Source: Luteolibacter pohnpeiensis (lineage in GTDB: Bacteria; Verrucomicrobiota; Verrucomicrobiia; Verrucomicrobiales; Akkermansiaceae). From it: a DNA stretch of 64,000 bases. The stretch's first letter is position 1. Each line of letters starts with the position of its first letter. The notes under the pieces were generated by a model that was given only the letters and a program-made list of their open reading frames with translations, was not told the origin of the DNA and did no database searches. Location: contig NZ_JAENIJ010000008.1 in the NCBI RefSeq assembly GCF_016595435.1, positions 1 to 64,000 on the forward strand, in the 5' to 3' direction. A program made the position numbers and the translations under genes. This document shows, one piece after another, positions 15,745-25,891 of the stretch.

Positions 15745-17151
15745 ATGAAACTTCTGATTTCCAGTCTGATGATGACTCTCTTTTTGAGCATCCTTCCCAT
15801 GAGCGGGGCGCAAATCACTCTGGAGATGCTCAAAAATCAGATGCAGCCTGTCGCTGCTGATTTCGAAAGAATGGAGATCGGCGATGCGAAAGAACCGCAT
15901 TCGTTCAAGATTCAGTTAGGTGATCAACCGATCAAACTGGGTGATGACTATTTTGATGGCTTTCGTTTCACGTGCCCCAAAATCGAAAAGGGTTCGGATT
16001 TTGTTTGGTATTTCAATGCGCCTGCCAATTGGGGCCAGTGGTATTTGATTCAATCCGAAGGAGATCCCCGGGAATCATTCAAAAATTGGTTAGATGGAGA
16101 TAAACTTTATAGCTCCTACGACGCAGCGGGGGAGAAAGATCGGTTACGCATCCTGCAGACCCTTGACGGCTCCTATTTCGAACCCGGAAAGGAATACATC
16201 TTATGGTTTTCCCGCACCCATGGAGAAGCCGCAGGAGAACTCCGGGGTGTGTTGGGTTTCGCCAAATCCAGCGATCAGGAAAAGAAGTCCTGGGATTATG
16301 ATGATATCGAAAAGGCGTTGAATTTGAAACCATTGCCACCTGCAGATCAAATGACAGAACTTGGGAGCCGCGGTGGCTCAATCCTGCTTGATGAAGACTT
16401 GTTCGATCCGAGAGATGCTGCTGACCGGATCGATGCGCTGTTTTTCTCAAAAAGGCGAACAAGTCACTATCGAGGGGGATACTTCATGACGATGTCGACC
16501 TCCGTGCCTCCTTGCCGGAAAACTCCTCCACTCGAGGCGATTATCGCAAAATATGGTGAACCGGATTTCGTCCGCAGCTTGGAGGAAAAAGACCGCAGGC
16601 TGGACAATGACGATGACGAGGAGGAAGAACCGACCGTTACTTACTACTACGACTATTTCGGATTTGAGGTGGATCCTAAGAATCAAGCAAAAGTGGTCGA
16701 AGCGGTCGAAGCCCAAGCCAATGATTTTTCCAAACTTCGATCGAAAGTAACGGGTAAAACCATCGGAGTAATGCCGATGGAAAATCTCACCACTTTCTAC
16801 GATGAAGGGAAGGAAGTCGGACGGGTTTACGGGTTAAGTGAGGGCCCAGAGGTTCCAGTGGTCATTCAGGAACCTCCTGTGGGAAAATACGAAATGAAGG
16901 GTAGAACGTTGCTGAACCGAGGCAGTGGCGAGTGGGTGGAAGAATACCTTTTTCCCGATGGAACCGTGAAAACGCGCTGCCATTACGAGAAAAATCTCAT
17001 CACCGGCAAGGCGGAGGGATTTTACCCGAGTGGCAAACTCTATTACACGCTCAGTTACAAGGATGGCCAGTTGGACGGACCTGCTGTCAAATACGATGAG
17101 AATGGAAAGGAGATCGATCGCCAGAGTTGGTCAGAAGGACAGCGCCAGTAA
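15745..17151 (+). CDS. Secreted protein with C-terminal MORN-like repeats
   Basis: The protein is 468 aa. A signal peptide is clear (MKLLISSLMMTLFLSILP, cleavage probably after SGAQ or nearby). The body is charged and has no recognised enzyme motif. The acidic run NDDDDEEEEP lies near residues 285-300. The last about 80 residues contain two or three MORN-2-type repeats: GEWVEEYLFPDGTVKT, GKAEGFYPSGKLYYTLSY and GQLDGPAVKYDENGKE. Such repeats occur in surface and YwqK-like proteins. The ATG at 15745 is chosen because the signal peptide starts there. It is divergent from the cbb3 operon and has no clear functional link to it. Confidence 0.8.
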   Translation: MKLLISSLMMTLFLSILPMSGAQITLEMLKNQMQPVAADFERMEIGDAKEPHSFKIQLGDQPIKLGDDYFDGFRFTCPKIEKGSDFVWYFNAPANWGQWYLIQSEGDPRESFKNWLDGDKLYSSYDAAGEKDRLRILQTLDGSYFEPGKEYILWFSRTHGEAAGELRGVLGFAKSSDQEKKSWDYDDIEKALNLKPLPPADQMTELGSRGGSILLDEDLFDPRDAADRIDALFFSKRRTSHYRGGYFMTMSTSVPPCRKTPPLEAIIAKYGEPDFVRSLEEKDRRLDNDDDEEEEPTVTYYYDYFGFEVDPKNQAKVVEAVEAQANDFSKLRSKVTGKTIGVMPMENLTTFYDEGKEVGRVYGLSEGPEVPVVIQEPPVGKYEMKGRTLLNRGSGEWVEEYLFPDGTVKTRCHYEKNLITGKAEGFYPSGKLYYTLSYKDGQLDGPAVKYDENGKEIDRQSWSEGQRQ

Positions 17152-17224
17152 GGTCTCGTCTTTACAATCTGCTCAGGGTTTCGGTTGGGCATTTGGAAAT
17201 AATGGTGGATGGTAAGGCCGTCGC

Positions 17225-18643
17225 ATGCCTGCCACCCGATCTTCACTGACTGAGGGACCGATCCTCAAGTCGCTTGTTTCCCTTTCGTTGCCAATCGTTT
17301 TTGCCAACGTTTTGCAGTCCATGTATCAGCTCACCGATACTTTTTGGGTGGGACGTCTGGGTGGAAACGCGGTTGCAGCAGTCTCAGTGAGTTTCCCGCT
17401 GATTTTCCTGATGATTGCACTTGGCGGAGGCTTTACGGTGGCCGGCTCGACTCTCGTTGCTCAATACACGGGAGCGAAAAATTCGAAAATGGTGAATCAC
17501 GTCACTTCGCAAACGCTGATGATCGTGTTTTTTGCCGCAGCTTGCCTCTCGTTGCTGGGCTTTCTCTCATCGGGTGCCTTATTGCGTTTGATTGGAGTGG
17601 AAAAAGTCATTTTGGGTGATGCGACCACGTATCTCCGAGTCTCTTTCTCTGGGTTGATCTTCCTGTTTGGTTACTTCATGTATCAATCGATCATGCGGGG
17701 TCTGGGAGAGGTGAGGGTTCCACTTTATATCGTATCGGGCACGGTGTTGCTCAATCTTTTGTTAGATCCGCTTTTCATCTTCGGTTGGGGACCGATACCG
17801 GGCTCGGGAGTTTCCGGGGCTGCTTATGCGACCATTGGAACCCAGTCGATTGCCATGTTGACCGGCTTCTGTGTCTTGTTCAGCGGGCGCTATGGCATTC
17901 ATTTTCGCCTCGCCGGATTCCGGCCGGATTTTGGCATGATGAAGCGAATCCTCAAACTGGGCCTGCCCGCATCGATCGAACAATCGACACGCGCTTTAGG
18001 CATGTCGATGATGATCTTTCTGGTTGCAGGGTTTGGAACACTTACCGTTGCGATCTTTGGGATTGGCTCGCGGATTTTGAGCTTTGTCATCATCCCGGCG
18101 CTGGGTTTATCGATGGCCACCGCTACACTGGTCGGCCAAAACATTGGAGCGGGGAATTTGCCGCGTGCGAACTCAATTGCCAGACTTAGCGCACTGGTCG
18201 CGTTCGCCGCTCTGACCGTGGTGGGCATACTCTGTTTCTGTTTCGCCCAACCGTTAATCCGCTTCTTTGTTCCATCGGATGAGGCCGTGGTTTCTGGGGC
18301 AGTGATCTTTTTGAAAACCATGGCGCTTTTCTTCGGTCTGATTGGTGCCCAGCAGGCATTGATTGGGGCGTTCCGTGGATCTGGAAATACCTTTATGAGC
18401 ATGATGCTCGCGATTGTTTCCATGTGGGTATTCCAATTTCCGTTGGCTTATATTTTATCCCGACACACCGGGATGGGACCTCGTGGAATTTGGTGGACCT
18501 ATCCGATTGCCAATTTTCTATCGACTGCCGTTACTCTGGCCTGGTTCCTTCAAGGTAGCTGGCAGAAGAAACGTATCACGGAAGAGGCGCCCGAAGAAAC
18601 TTCCGTGAGTGAAGAGATTATCACGCAGGAAGGATTACGCTGA
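17225..18643 (+). CDS. MATE family efflux transporter
   Basis: The 472-aa protein has twelve predicted membrane segments and the MATE/DinF hallmarks: ILKSLVSLSLPIVFANVLQ near the N-terminus, QLTDTFWVGRLGG at about 35, LLDPLFIFGWGPIPGSGVSG near 180, and the half-repeat PASIEQSTRALGMSMM near 250. MATE proteins expel cationic drugs or small metabolites against Na+ or H+. The stop is directly abutted by the stop of the convergent PPTase gene (no gap). It could export the product of the adjacent NRPS, but the opposite orientation means this is only a neighbourhood inference. The C-terminal tail is acidic. Confidence 0.92.
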   Translation: MPATRSSLTEGPILKSLVSLSLPIVFANVLQSMYQLTDTFWVGRLGGNAVAAVSVSFPLIFLMIALGGGFTVAGSTLVAQYTGAKNSKMVNHVTSQTLMIVFFAAACLSLLGFLSSGALLRLIGVEKVILGDATTYLRVSFSGLIFLFGYFMYQSIMRGLGEVRVPLYIVSGTVLLNLLLDPLFIFGWGPIPGSGVSGAAYATIGTQSIAMLTGFCVLFSGRYGIHFRLAGFRPDFGMMKRILKLGLPASIEQSTRALGMSMMIFLVAGFGTLTVAIFGIGSRILSFVIIPALGLSMATATLVGQNIGAGNLPRANSIARLSALVAFAALTVVGILCFCFAQPLIRFFVPSDEAVVSGAVIFLKTMALFFGLIGAQQALIGAFRGSGNTFMSMMLAIVSMWVFQFPLAYILSRHTGMGPRGIWWTYPIANFLSTAVTLAWFLQGSWQKKRITEEAPEETSVSEEIITQEGLR

Positions 18644-19327
18644 TCACGGAGTGAAATGTTGTATCTCCAGTTTGGCGACATTTGCTGAAGAAATCATGGC
18701 AGTATAATCTGCTAGATCGGGATGTTCAATACGCCGAATGCACTGACTCGATAAGCCGGGTAGCAATGCGTCGCAATGGGCATTTGCATGGGTTCCCGAA
18801 AACCTAATTTTCAAACTCTCTGGTGCTTGGAAAAGACCAACACCCATTGCTTTCAGCACTGCTTCTTTCGCTGTCCAGATTTCGAGTAATTGCTGGCAGC
18901 GGAGGTTTTTCTGAGATGATAGTGTGGCGATTTCCTCCGGGTGACAGAAAAAATCGACGCATTCCAAAAGCTCTCGACCCCGGATGCCGGGTTCTAAGTC
19001 GACCCCAATTTCGCGATCTGTGGAGACTGCAAAGATCGCTAAATGATCGCAGTGAGAAAGATTGAAATAGAAGTTGTTTTCAGGCTTTTCCAACATGGGC
19101 TTACCCATCGCTCCGGTAATAATCGCGATGCTTTCCGGAGATTGATCTAACATTCCTCCCAGGATCATACGCATGGCAGCACGGTAGGAAATCCATGGCT
19201 CAGCATGTTTTTTAAAAATAAATCCGTCAGCGCGTTCCATTTCATCGGATGAAAGCACAGCTCTGGCTTGATCCATTGGAATCATACCTGGAGTGATCAG
19301 GAATACTTGGATGACGGGTGAGGCCAT
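18644..19327 (-). CDS. 4'-phosphopantetheinyl transferase (Sfp type)
   Basis: The 227-aa enzyme loads phosphopantetheine from CoA onto carrier-domain serines. Diagnostic motifs are IGVDLEPG near residue 105 (metal-binding Asp and Glu) and IWTAKEAVLKAMGVGL near 150. The N-terminal ISYRAAMRMILGG helix and KPENNFYFNLSHCDHLAIFA segment (residues about 75-100) are also family-like. Its ATG overlaps the NRPS stop codon (TAATG), so it is translated with that gene and most likely serves its two carrier domains. Length is typical of Sfp/EntD-like enzymes. Confidence 0.93.
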   Translation of the reverse strand: MASPVIQVFLITPGMIPMDQARAVLSSDEMERADGFIFKKHAEPWISYRAAMRMILGGMLDQSPESIAIITGAMGKPMLEKPENNFYFNLSHCDHLAIFAVSTDREIGVDLEPGIRGRELLECVDFFCHPEEIATLSSQKNLRCQQLLEIWTAKEAVLKAMGVGLFQAPESLKIRFSGTHANAHCDALLPGLSSQCIRRIEHPDLADYTAMISSANVAKLEIQHFTP

Positions 19328-22300
19328 TAATCGAGAAGTGTCGGACTGCGAGGAATACGTGCAGCAAGTTCGGTGCCCAGTGAATCTGCGTTTTCCGGAT
19401 CAAAGATTGTTAGATGCCTGCCGACGACACGAACAACCTCGACTCCTTCTGCCGCATAATTCGTCCACCCGTAATCTTCTGGCCATGCGATCTTGTCGCT
19501 GGAAGTAGTAGCGCGAAAGAGCACGATGCGACCTTGGAAAAGTCGAGGATGATGAGATTGCATGGCGCGAAGGTTTTCTTCTCGAACTTGAATGCGGCGT
19601 TGCTCACTGTGCGGCTCAGTGGTGTGTATGCCCCGCACTTTGCGTTGACCTGATTTCACATGCCAATGAGTTTCGATACCATCTACCATGCGTCGGATAA
19701 GCTTTGCTAAACGCGCCGGGATTGTGAGATTTTGATGTTGAGACCAGAAAACCTTCAATCGCTCAAGCGGTGAGTAATAACGATAGGGCTCCGATAAGTT
19801 ATAGGTGTCAAATAGGCCAAGGAAGTCGACTTTGTGGCCTGCTGAGGTCAATTGGCAGGCGATCTCGTGAGCAACAACCCCGCCAAAGGAGTAGCCAGCA
19901 AGTCGGTAAGGGCCAGCAGGCTGCTGAGCCTGGATTTCTTGGATGTAGGAACCTGCTATGTCTTGGATGCTCGTAAGGTGCGTGTGTTCGGGGCTGCTGA
20001 GATCGTGTGATTCGATCGCAAACATAGGAAGATCATCCGGTAATGATGCTGTTAGATTGCGATAAAATAAAATCCCGCCATCGCCGCCATGGATGCAGAA
20101 TAACGGAGGCTGATCGCCACCATCAGATAATGCAACGAGGACACCTGGACTTGCATGATCTTCGTAGCGCTCGAGCAGGGCGGCCAGATCTGCCAGGGTA
20201 GGTGCATCCAACAAAAGGGAGAGGGGTGCCAGAATTTTCAATTCTTGGTGGATTCTGGAAAACAGTTGCAGAGCAAGCAACGAATGTCCTCCCAGTTGGA
20301 ACCAATTGGATTCACGGCCAATATCGTGTGTGCCTAGTAGATCACTCCAGATTTGTTTCAGTGTCTTCTCGGTGCGAGTTGCGACCGGGGAGATTTTCGC
20401 ATTTTCCACAGTCGCAGGCAACGGCAGGCTGCTGACATTTGTTTTGCCGTTCTTATCTAATGGAAATGCTTTCAGTATTCCAATACCCGCCGGAATCATG
20501 TAGCTCGGAATCTTGCTGGAAAGAAATGAAATGACTTCCTTGGGTGTCAGTTTCGAACCATCTACGGGAATCACCCAAGCATACAATTGCCTGCTCGTGA
20601 CTTCATCTCCACGAGCTTCTGCTTTTGCTGAGGCAATTTGTGAATGGGATAAAAGGGCTTCTTCGAGTTCTGCTAGTTCGACGCGGTAGCCGCGAATTTT
20701 GATCTGTGAGTCGATTCGACCAATCAATAGGATAGACCCGTCCATAAGATATCGGCACCGGTCGCCGGTTCGATAGATTCGACCTAAATCCGGATATTGA
20801 ATGAAGGAACTAAGGGTGAGCTCCGGGTTTTTGTGATACCCGATTGCAAGTCCATCGCCTGCTAGATAGAGCTCACCTGGCATGCCAATCGCGACAGGTC
20901 GCAATTCCTGATCAAGGATGTATCCGGTGGTATTCGCAATGGGCTTGCCGATGGGAATCGTCGGTCGAGTAAGATCCGATTCGGTGACATGATGGCTGGT
21001 GGAAAACGTGGTGTTTTCCGTTGGTCCGTATCCGTTGATTAACTTGGTATGCGGCAACGTTTTGATTGCCAGGCGGGCATGTCGTGGAGACATGATATCG
21101 CCGCCTGAAATGAGGTAGCGGACATTGATGAGTTTTTCTGGATGATGTTCGATCATCAACTGGAAAAGCCCGGCCGTAAGCCACAGGATGGAGATTTGTT
21201 CTGAATGGATGGACTGCGCTAGTGTGTCCAGATTGCTAGAAGGAGGTGATAGAACAAGTTTTGCTCCATTCAGTAGCGCTCCCCAAATCTCGAATGTTGC
21301 CGCATCGAATGATAACGAAGCGGTTTGAAGAAAGACGTCCGTTTTCGAAATTTCGACATATTGTTGTTGCCGAACCAGGCGTGTGACAGCTCGTTGGGGG
21401 ATGACGACACCTTTGGGCGAACCCGTGGTGCCACTGGTATAAAGGAGGTAGGCGGGGGATTCGCCATCGGCGTGGACAGGAAATTCTACGGCGCTTTCTC
21501 TGCGGATCACGCTCTCGGAATCGATGTTGATTCGATCCGGCGAAAATGATTCGGATTCAGTAGATCCAGCATGCAATATGATTCGGATATCGGCATGCTC
21601 CAGTATGAACTGCTTGCGGTTCACCGGGAGCGATGGATCGATAGGAACGTATGCGGCGCCGGTGTGGAGAATTCCGATCATGGACGCGATCCACTGGAAC
21701 GATGAGCCGCCAGTGATAGCGATGAAATCGCCCTGTTTGGCGCCGTGTTCCCTGAGGTCTGAGGCGATTTTCCACGATGCATCTAGTAGTTCGCGGTAAG
21801 TCCAGGTATTTCCCTCATGCAAAATCGCCGGGCTGTTAGGATGGGCATTCGCGACTTCCAAGAAGAGAGTCGAGAGAGATTCCTGCCTTGGATAAGGAAT
21901 GAGACATGGCGGAAATTCTGCAGGTGGAATTCCTATCCGAACGTCTTTTCCGGGTTTACTTGACTCGACTAGTAAATCTGAAAGCAAAGCCGTGAATTGC
22001 TCGCCAAGCCGTTGAATGGTGGATTTGGTGAATCGACCAGGATCATAGTCGAGATACGCGGTGATGCTGTCGGTGGAATCGATGAGGCGAAGTGTGAGGT
22101 CGAATTTAACTCCGGAAGGTTGTGGATAGAATGGCTCAATGCTTAAGTCGCCGATTTTTGGGTTAGTTGTTTCTTGATGGAGGACGAACGCGACTTGGAA
22201 AATTGGGTGACGATCCGCTTTTCGAGGCGGGTTGATGCATTGAACCAATTCCGGAAAGGAAATACTTTGATGCTGGATCGCTGCGGCGACCTTGGTCGAC

Positions 22301-25011
22301 GTGAGTTTGGTTAGATCGCTGAAATTTTCATCACCCGATGTTTGGATGCGAACTGGTATCATGTTCGCAAAGTAGCCGATCAATGGCTCGAATTCAGTTA
22401 GAGTTCGGTTGGCGGTAGGTGTGCCGATGACGATGTCATCTTTACCAGTCCATCGAGCGAGCAGCGCAGCAAACGCGCTAAGAAGGGTGGTGAATCGGGT
22501 GATGGATTCGCGTTGGCAAAAGTTTCCGAGCTCCACGAGCAGATGTCTCGGGAGCTGGAGCTCAACCATGGATTCAGACCGCCTTCGTCCGTTGGTGGGT
22601 AAGTGGTCGAGCGGTAACTCACAAAATGGCGGAGCATCGCTGAGTTCTTGTCGCCAGTATTCCCGAGCTGCATGATGATCACGTTGGTTATCCCAGATTG
22701 CAAAATCATTGAACTGAATTGCCATCGGCTGCGGGTCTTGATTTCCATGTTGATAGTAAAAATCAAGTTCTTGCATGAATACATCTATCGACCATTGATC
22801 GGAGATGATGTGATGAAAGCTGACCAATAACGCATGATCAAGCTCGCCCATCTTGAAAATGATAGCTCTGAACAATGGGCCGTTTTCCAGATCGAATACA
22901 AAGGCTGCCGTTTCTTTGGCAATTCGTCTGAGTTCGAAGGATTGGGCGTCCTCTTGTTCCAGGCTCAAATCATGAAACTCCAAACAAAATGGCTTTTGTT
23001 GAAGTGCGGGTCCTTGCTCGGGAATGATCAGCCGCAGAATATCGTGTCGGTCAATGATGCGAGCTATGGCGCTTTCAAGCTTTTTTAGATCGAGCAACCC
23101 GTGAATGCGTCTTCCCTCAGTTAGATTGTAGTCGGTTTCATTTGGATGTGATTTTTCCAACATCAATAGCCCTTGCTGGGCTCTCGAAAGCGTCAGACGA
23201 GTGCCTGGCTGGTGAATCAGTGATGCGGCATGGGATGGTGATTGATCCGCGATCGCGCGGATCATTTGCTCGACACTTGGATTTCTAAACAATGCATCTG
23301 TTGTTAGATGGATTCCCAATGCTTGATTGATCCGATTAATCGCCCGCATCGCGGTCAATGAGTGGCCTCCCAAATGGAAGAAATTCTGACGTGGATCTAT
23401 GGAGTGATTGCCTAGAACTTCGCCGAAAATAGCGGCGACCTTTTGGGTGATCGGATCCTGTGACTCCTGTGACAACACTGGGAATGTTTTGAAGTCCCAT
23501 TGACCTGGCTCAGGCATGGCCTTCCGATTAATTTTACCGTTCGGCGTCAGCGGCATTCGGTCCAGTTTTGTGAAACTGGAGGGAAGCATGTAAGTGGGCA
23601 GGGAGGCTGATAGTTCTTCGCGGATTTTTTCCGAAACGGGCGAATGGTCACCTGTGAAAAAAGCGGCAATGTTTTTTTCGCCATCAGGAGATTCATGCAA
23701 AATGGCAACGGACTCCGTGATGCCATCAATCATCCGCATGGCGGACTCGATTTCTCCGAGTTCAATGCGAAATCCACGCAGCTTGACCTGCTGATCGATT
23801 CGCCCGAGGCAATCGATTTTTCCATCTTCACGCCAGCGAGCCAGATCACCGGTGCGATAAACTTTTTCGTAACTCCCGTCTGCTAATCGCAGCTGGAAGA
23901 ACTTTTCCGCAGTGAGTTTTGGCTGTTGATAATAGTCGATCGCCAGTCCTGCTCCTCCGATGCATAATTCGCCAATTTCTCCACCAGTAACCGGGCGGTC
24001 ATGGTCATCTAACAGATAGATTGTTGTATGATCAATTGGCCGACCAATCGATATATCTGAATCGCGGACTTGATCGACCGTGGACCAAATCGTCGCTTCG
24101 GTTGGTCCGTAAAGATTCCAGAGTTCACCACATCGAGGAAGTAATTCGGTGGCGAGCGCGGGTGATAATGATTCTCCGCCACAGAGGATTTTGAAATCAG
24201 CATGGCCTGTCCAACCGGCTTCGACCAATAGTCGCCAGGTCGCGGGCGTGGCCTGCATCACGTTGGCTTTAGAATCGATTAGTAACTGCTTCAGAGCTAG
24301 GCCATTGCTGGCAGTTGCGCGATCCGATAGAATGATTCGTCCGCCATTGACCAAGGGCAGGATCAGTTCGAGAAAGGCAATATCGAACGATAGGGTGGTG
24401 ACCGCGACTAAGCGGTCATTTTTGGTGAAACCCGGCAAGCGGGACATCGATTGCAAGAGATTGATGCACGCTGCGTGGGAAATACGAACGCCCTTGGGCA
24501 GGCCTGTTGAACCGGAGGTGTAGATCAGATAAGCGCAATCTGTTTGATTAGATCGATGCCCCGTGAACGTAGCGGGAAATGCAGAGATCACCTCTGAATC
24601 GTCATCCAAGCGGATCTGTTGGATCGAGTCGGTTGGGAATGCATCTTCACTTGCCCGTTCGGTGATCACCCATTGAGCTCCGGAATCTTCCAGCATGTGG
24701 GAAATCCGGAGTGGGGGAAAGGACGGATCGATCGGCAAGTAGCTGGCTCCAGTTTTTAATACCGCGAGGAGCGCGATCAGCATGTTCGGTGAGCGCCCAA
24801 GACCTAATGCGATGATTTGGCCACACCCAATTCCAGCTTTCGCCAAATAGCCTGCAAGCTGGTTGGTTCTTACCTCTAATTCAGCATAGGAGAGATGCAG
24901 CCCTCCAAACTGGAGTGCGATCGCATCATCTGGTTGCAAGTTACATGTTCTGGAAACCCATTCGTGAACCGAACCTGCTCTCGATGAGAAGGTTGGAGCT
25001 GGGTTAGCCAT
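19327..25011 (-). CDS. Bimodular nonribosomal peptide synthetase (A-T-C-A-T-TE)
   Basis: The 1894-aa protein has a complete two-module order. A1 spans about 20-500 (YTSGSTGLPKG near 165). T1 has GGHSLTAMR near 550. C spans about 600-1020, with HHIISDQ near 733. A2 spans about 1050-1500 (YTSGTTGSPKG near 1190). T2 has GGHSLLAL near 1573. TE spans about 1620-1890, with GYSFGG near 1706 and a late His in VGRHLTIF. Reading the ten specificity positions by eye gives D-I-L-Q-L-G-L-I-W-K for A1, which matches the glycine code I recall, and D-A-F-W-I-G-G-T-F-K for A2, which matches the valine code I recall. The predicted product is thus a Gly-Val dipeptide or its cyclic form. There is no starter C domain, epimerase or reductase. 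It is followed directly by its PPTase. Confidence 0.96.
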   Translation of the reverse strand: MANPAPTFSSRAGSVHEWVSRTCNLQPDDAIALQFGGLHLSYAELEVRTNQLAGYLAKAGIGCGQIIALGLGRSPNMLIALLAVLKTGASYLPIDPSFPPLRISHMLEDSGAQWVITERASEDAFPTDSIQQIRLDDDSEVISAFPATFTGHRSNQTDCAYLIYTSGSTGLPKGVRISHAACINLLQSMSRLPGFTKNDRLVAVTTLSFDIAFLELILPLVNGGRIILSDRATASNGLALKQLLIDSKANVMQATPATWRLLVEAGWTGHADFKILCGGESLSPALATELLPRCGELWNLYGPTEATIWSTVDQVRDSDISIGRPIDHTTIYLLDDHDRPVTGGEIGELCIGGAGLAIDYYQQPKLTAEKFFQLRLADGSYEKVYRTGDLARWREDGKIDCLGRIDQQVKLRGFRIELGEIESAMRMIDGITESVAILHESPDGEKNIAAFFTGDHSPVSEKIREELSASLPTYMLPSSFTKLDRMPLTPNGKINRKAMPEPGQWDFKTFPVLSQESQDPITQKVAAIFGEVLGNHSIDPRQNFFHLGGHSLTAMRAINRINQALGIHLTTDALFRNPSVEQMIRAIADQSPSHAASLIHQPGTRLTLSRAQQGLLMLEKSHPNETDYNLTEGRRIHGLLDLKKLESAIARIIDRHDILRLIIPEQGPALQQKPFCLEFHDLSLEQEDAQSFELRRIAKETAAFVFDLENGPLFRAIIFKMGELDHALLVSFHHIISDQWSIDVFMQELDFYYQHGNQDPQPMAIQFNDFAIWDNQRDHHAAREYWRQELSDAPPFCELPLDHLPTNGRRRSESMVELQLPRHLLVELGNFCQRESITRFTTLLSAFAALLARWTGKDDIVIGTPTANRTLTEFEPLIGYFANMIPVRIQTSGDENFSDLTKLTSTKVAAAIQHQSISFPELVQCINPPRKADRHPIFQVAFVLHQETTNPKIGDLSIEPFYPQPSGVKFDLTLRLIDSTDSITAYLDYDPGRFTKSTIQRLGEQFTALLSDLLVESSKPGKDVRIGIPPAEFPPCLIPYPRQESLSTLFLEVANAHPNSPAILHEGNTWTYRELLDASWKIASDLREHGAKQGDFIAITGGSSFQWIASMIGILHTGAAYVPIDPSLPVNRKQFILEHADIRIILHAGSTESESFSPDRINIDSESVIRRESAVEFPVHADGESPAYLLYTSGTTGSPKGVVIPQRAVTRLVRQQQYVEISKTDVFLQTASLSFDAATFEIWGALLNGAKLVLSPPSSNLDTLAQSIHSEQISILWLTAGLFQLMIEHHPEKLINVRYLISGGDIMSPRHARLAIKTLPHTKLINGYGPTENTTFSTSHHVTESDLTRPTIPIGKPIANTTGYILDQELRPVAIGMPGELYLAGDGLAIGYHKNPELTLSSFIQYPDLGRIYRTGDRCRYLMDGSILLIGRIDSQIKIRGYRVELAELEEALLSHSQIASAKAEARGDEVTSRQLYAWVIPVDGSKLTPKEVISFLSSKIPSYMIPAGIGILKAFPLDKNGKTNVSSLPLPATVENAKISPVATRTEKTLKQIWSDLLGTHDIGRESNWFQLGGHSLLALQLFSRIHQELKILAPLSLLLDAPTLADLAALLERYEDHASPGVLVALSDGGDQPPLFCIHGGDGGILFYRNLTASLPDDLPMFAIESHDLSSPEHTHLTSIQDIAGSYIQEIQAQQPAGPYRLAGYSFGGVVAHEIACQLTSAGHKVDFLGLFDTYNLSEPYRYYSPLERLKVFWSQHQNLTIPARLAKLIRRMVDGIETHWHVKSGQRKVRGIHTTEPHSEQRRIQVREENLRAMQSHHPRLFQGRIVLFRATTSSDKIAWPEDYGWTNYAAEGVEVVRVVGRHLTIFDPENADSLGTELAARIPRSPTLLD

Positions 25012-25244
25012 TTCGTAGAAAATCTGTAGGAGTAGGCATGATCGGGGGGAGTGGATGCCGCGCTAGGTTGATATCCTATGCCTGAAATCGCCTTCGGCAA
25101 CAAGCTGGGATCAAACGAAATAGAAAATCTTTCCCATCCAATCCACCCAGTGGGTGCCGAAGTCGACTGGATTCTGGGTTGTCATTCGCCATGCAGACGA
25201 TTAGCTTTTCCAGGCTTTGCACCCACACCAGCAAGCAGTTGAGT

Positions 25245-25673
25245 ATGAATTCGATGGCCGAATACCAACAGTTTCGTGATCAGGAGCACTTAAACATGCT
25301 CGCGATTTTCCATTATGTGGTGGCTGGTATTTTGGCCCTGGCTTCATGCATCCCGGTGATTCATTTAACTTTCGGACTTTTCCTCGTTTTCAATCCTCCA
25401 GTTACAAAAGGAGCTGAAGCTTTTCCCCCGGAGTTTGGATGGTTTATTGTCATCATAGCTTGCTTTTTCATCACGATCGGTTGGGCGGTTGCCATTGCCA
25501 CCTTTCTCTCCGGCCGCTTCATTTCAAAGCGTCAGAACCGGATGTTCAGTTTTGTCGTGGCGTGCATGATATGTCTTTTCATGCCATTGGGGACCATACT
25601 TGGCGTCTTCACGCTGATTATTCTCAGTCGTGACTCGGTGGTCGCACTTTACAACGATCGCCGGATTGTCTGA
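25245..25673 (+). CDS. Small three-helix membrane protein of unknown function
   Basis: The protein is about 142 aa from the ATG at 25245. An upstream alternative start at 25179 adds 22 residues with no conserved look. Three long hydrophobic segments lie at about 17-44, 61-92 and 100-125, the last including GTILGVFTLIIL. The last residues are polar (SRDSVVALYNDRRIV). This LGxFTLxxL-type ending is common in small DUF-type membrane proteins of Gram-negatives. It is divergent from the NRPS with about 230 bp between them. No link to peptide synthesis can be seen. Confidence 0.7.
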   Translation: MNSMAEYQQFRDQEHLNMLAIFHYVVAGILALASCIPVIHLTFGLFLVFNPPVTKGAEAFPPEFGWFIVIIACFFITIGWAVAIATFLSGRFISKRQNRMFSFVVACMICLFMPLGTILGVFTLIILSRDSVVALYNDRRIV

Positions 25674-25891
25674 CTGGGCGACTTCGATCCCTATCAGGGA
25701 ATCTCCGGTTTCGCAGGGCTTGTCGGCTTTGAGGCGCACGCACGGCGAGAAGGGTGCCGCTTGCTGGCGAACGTTGGATTTGCACGTCGATGTGATGTGC
25801 AACTGAAGAATTCTCTACAAATTCAGAATTGCCACCGAGAACAAAAAATACAACAGTGTTTATAAATCGAAGTGCTGATCTCTGAACTGAA

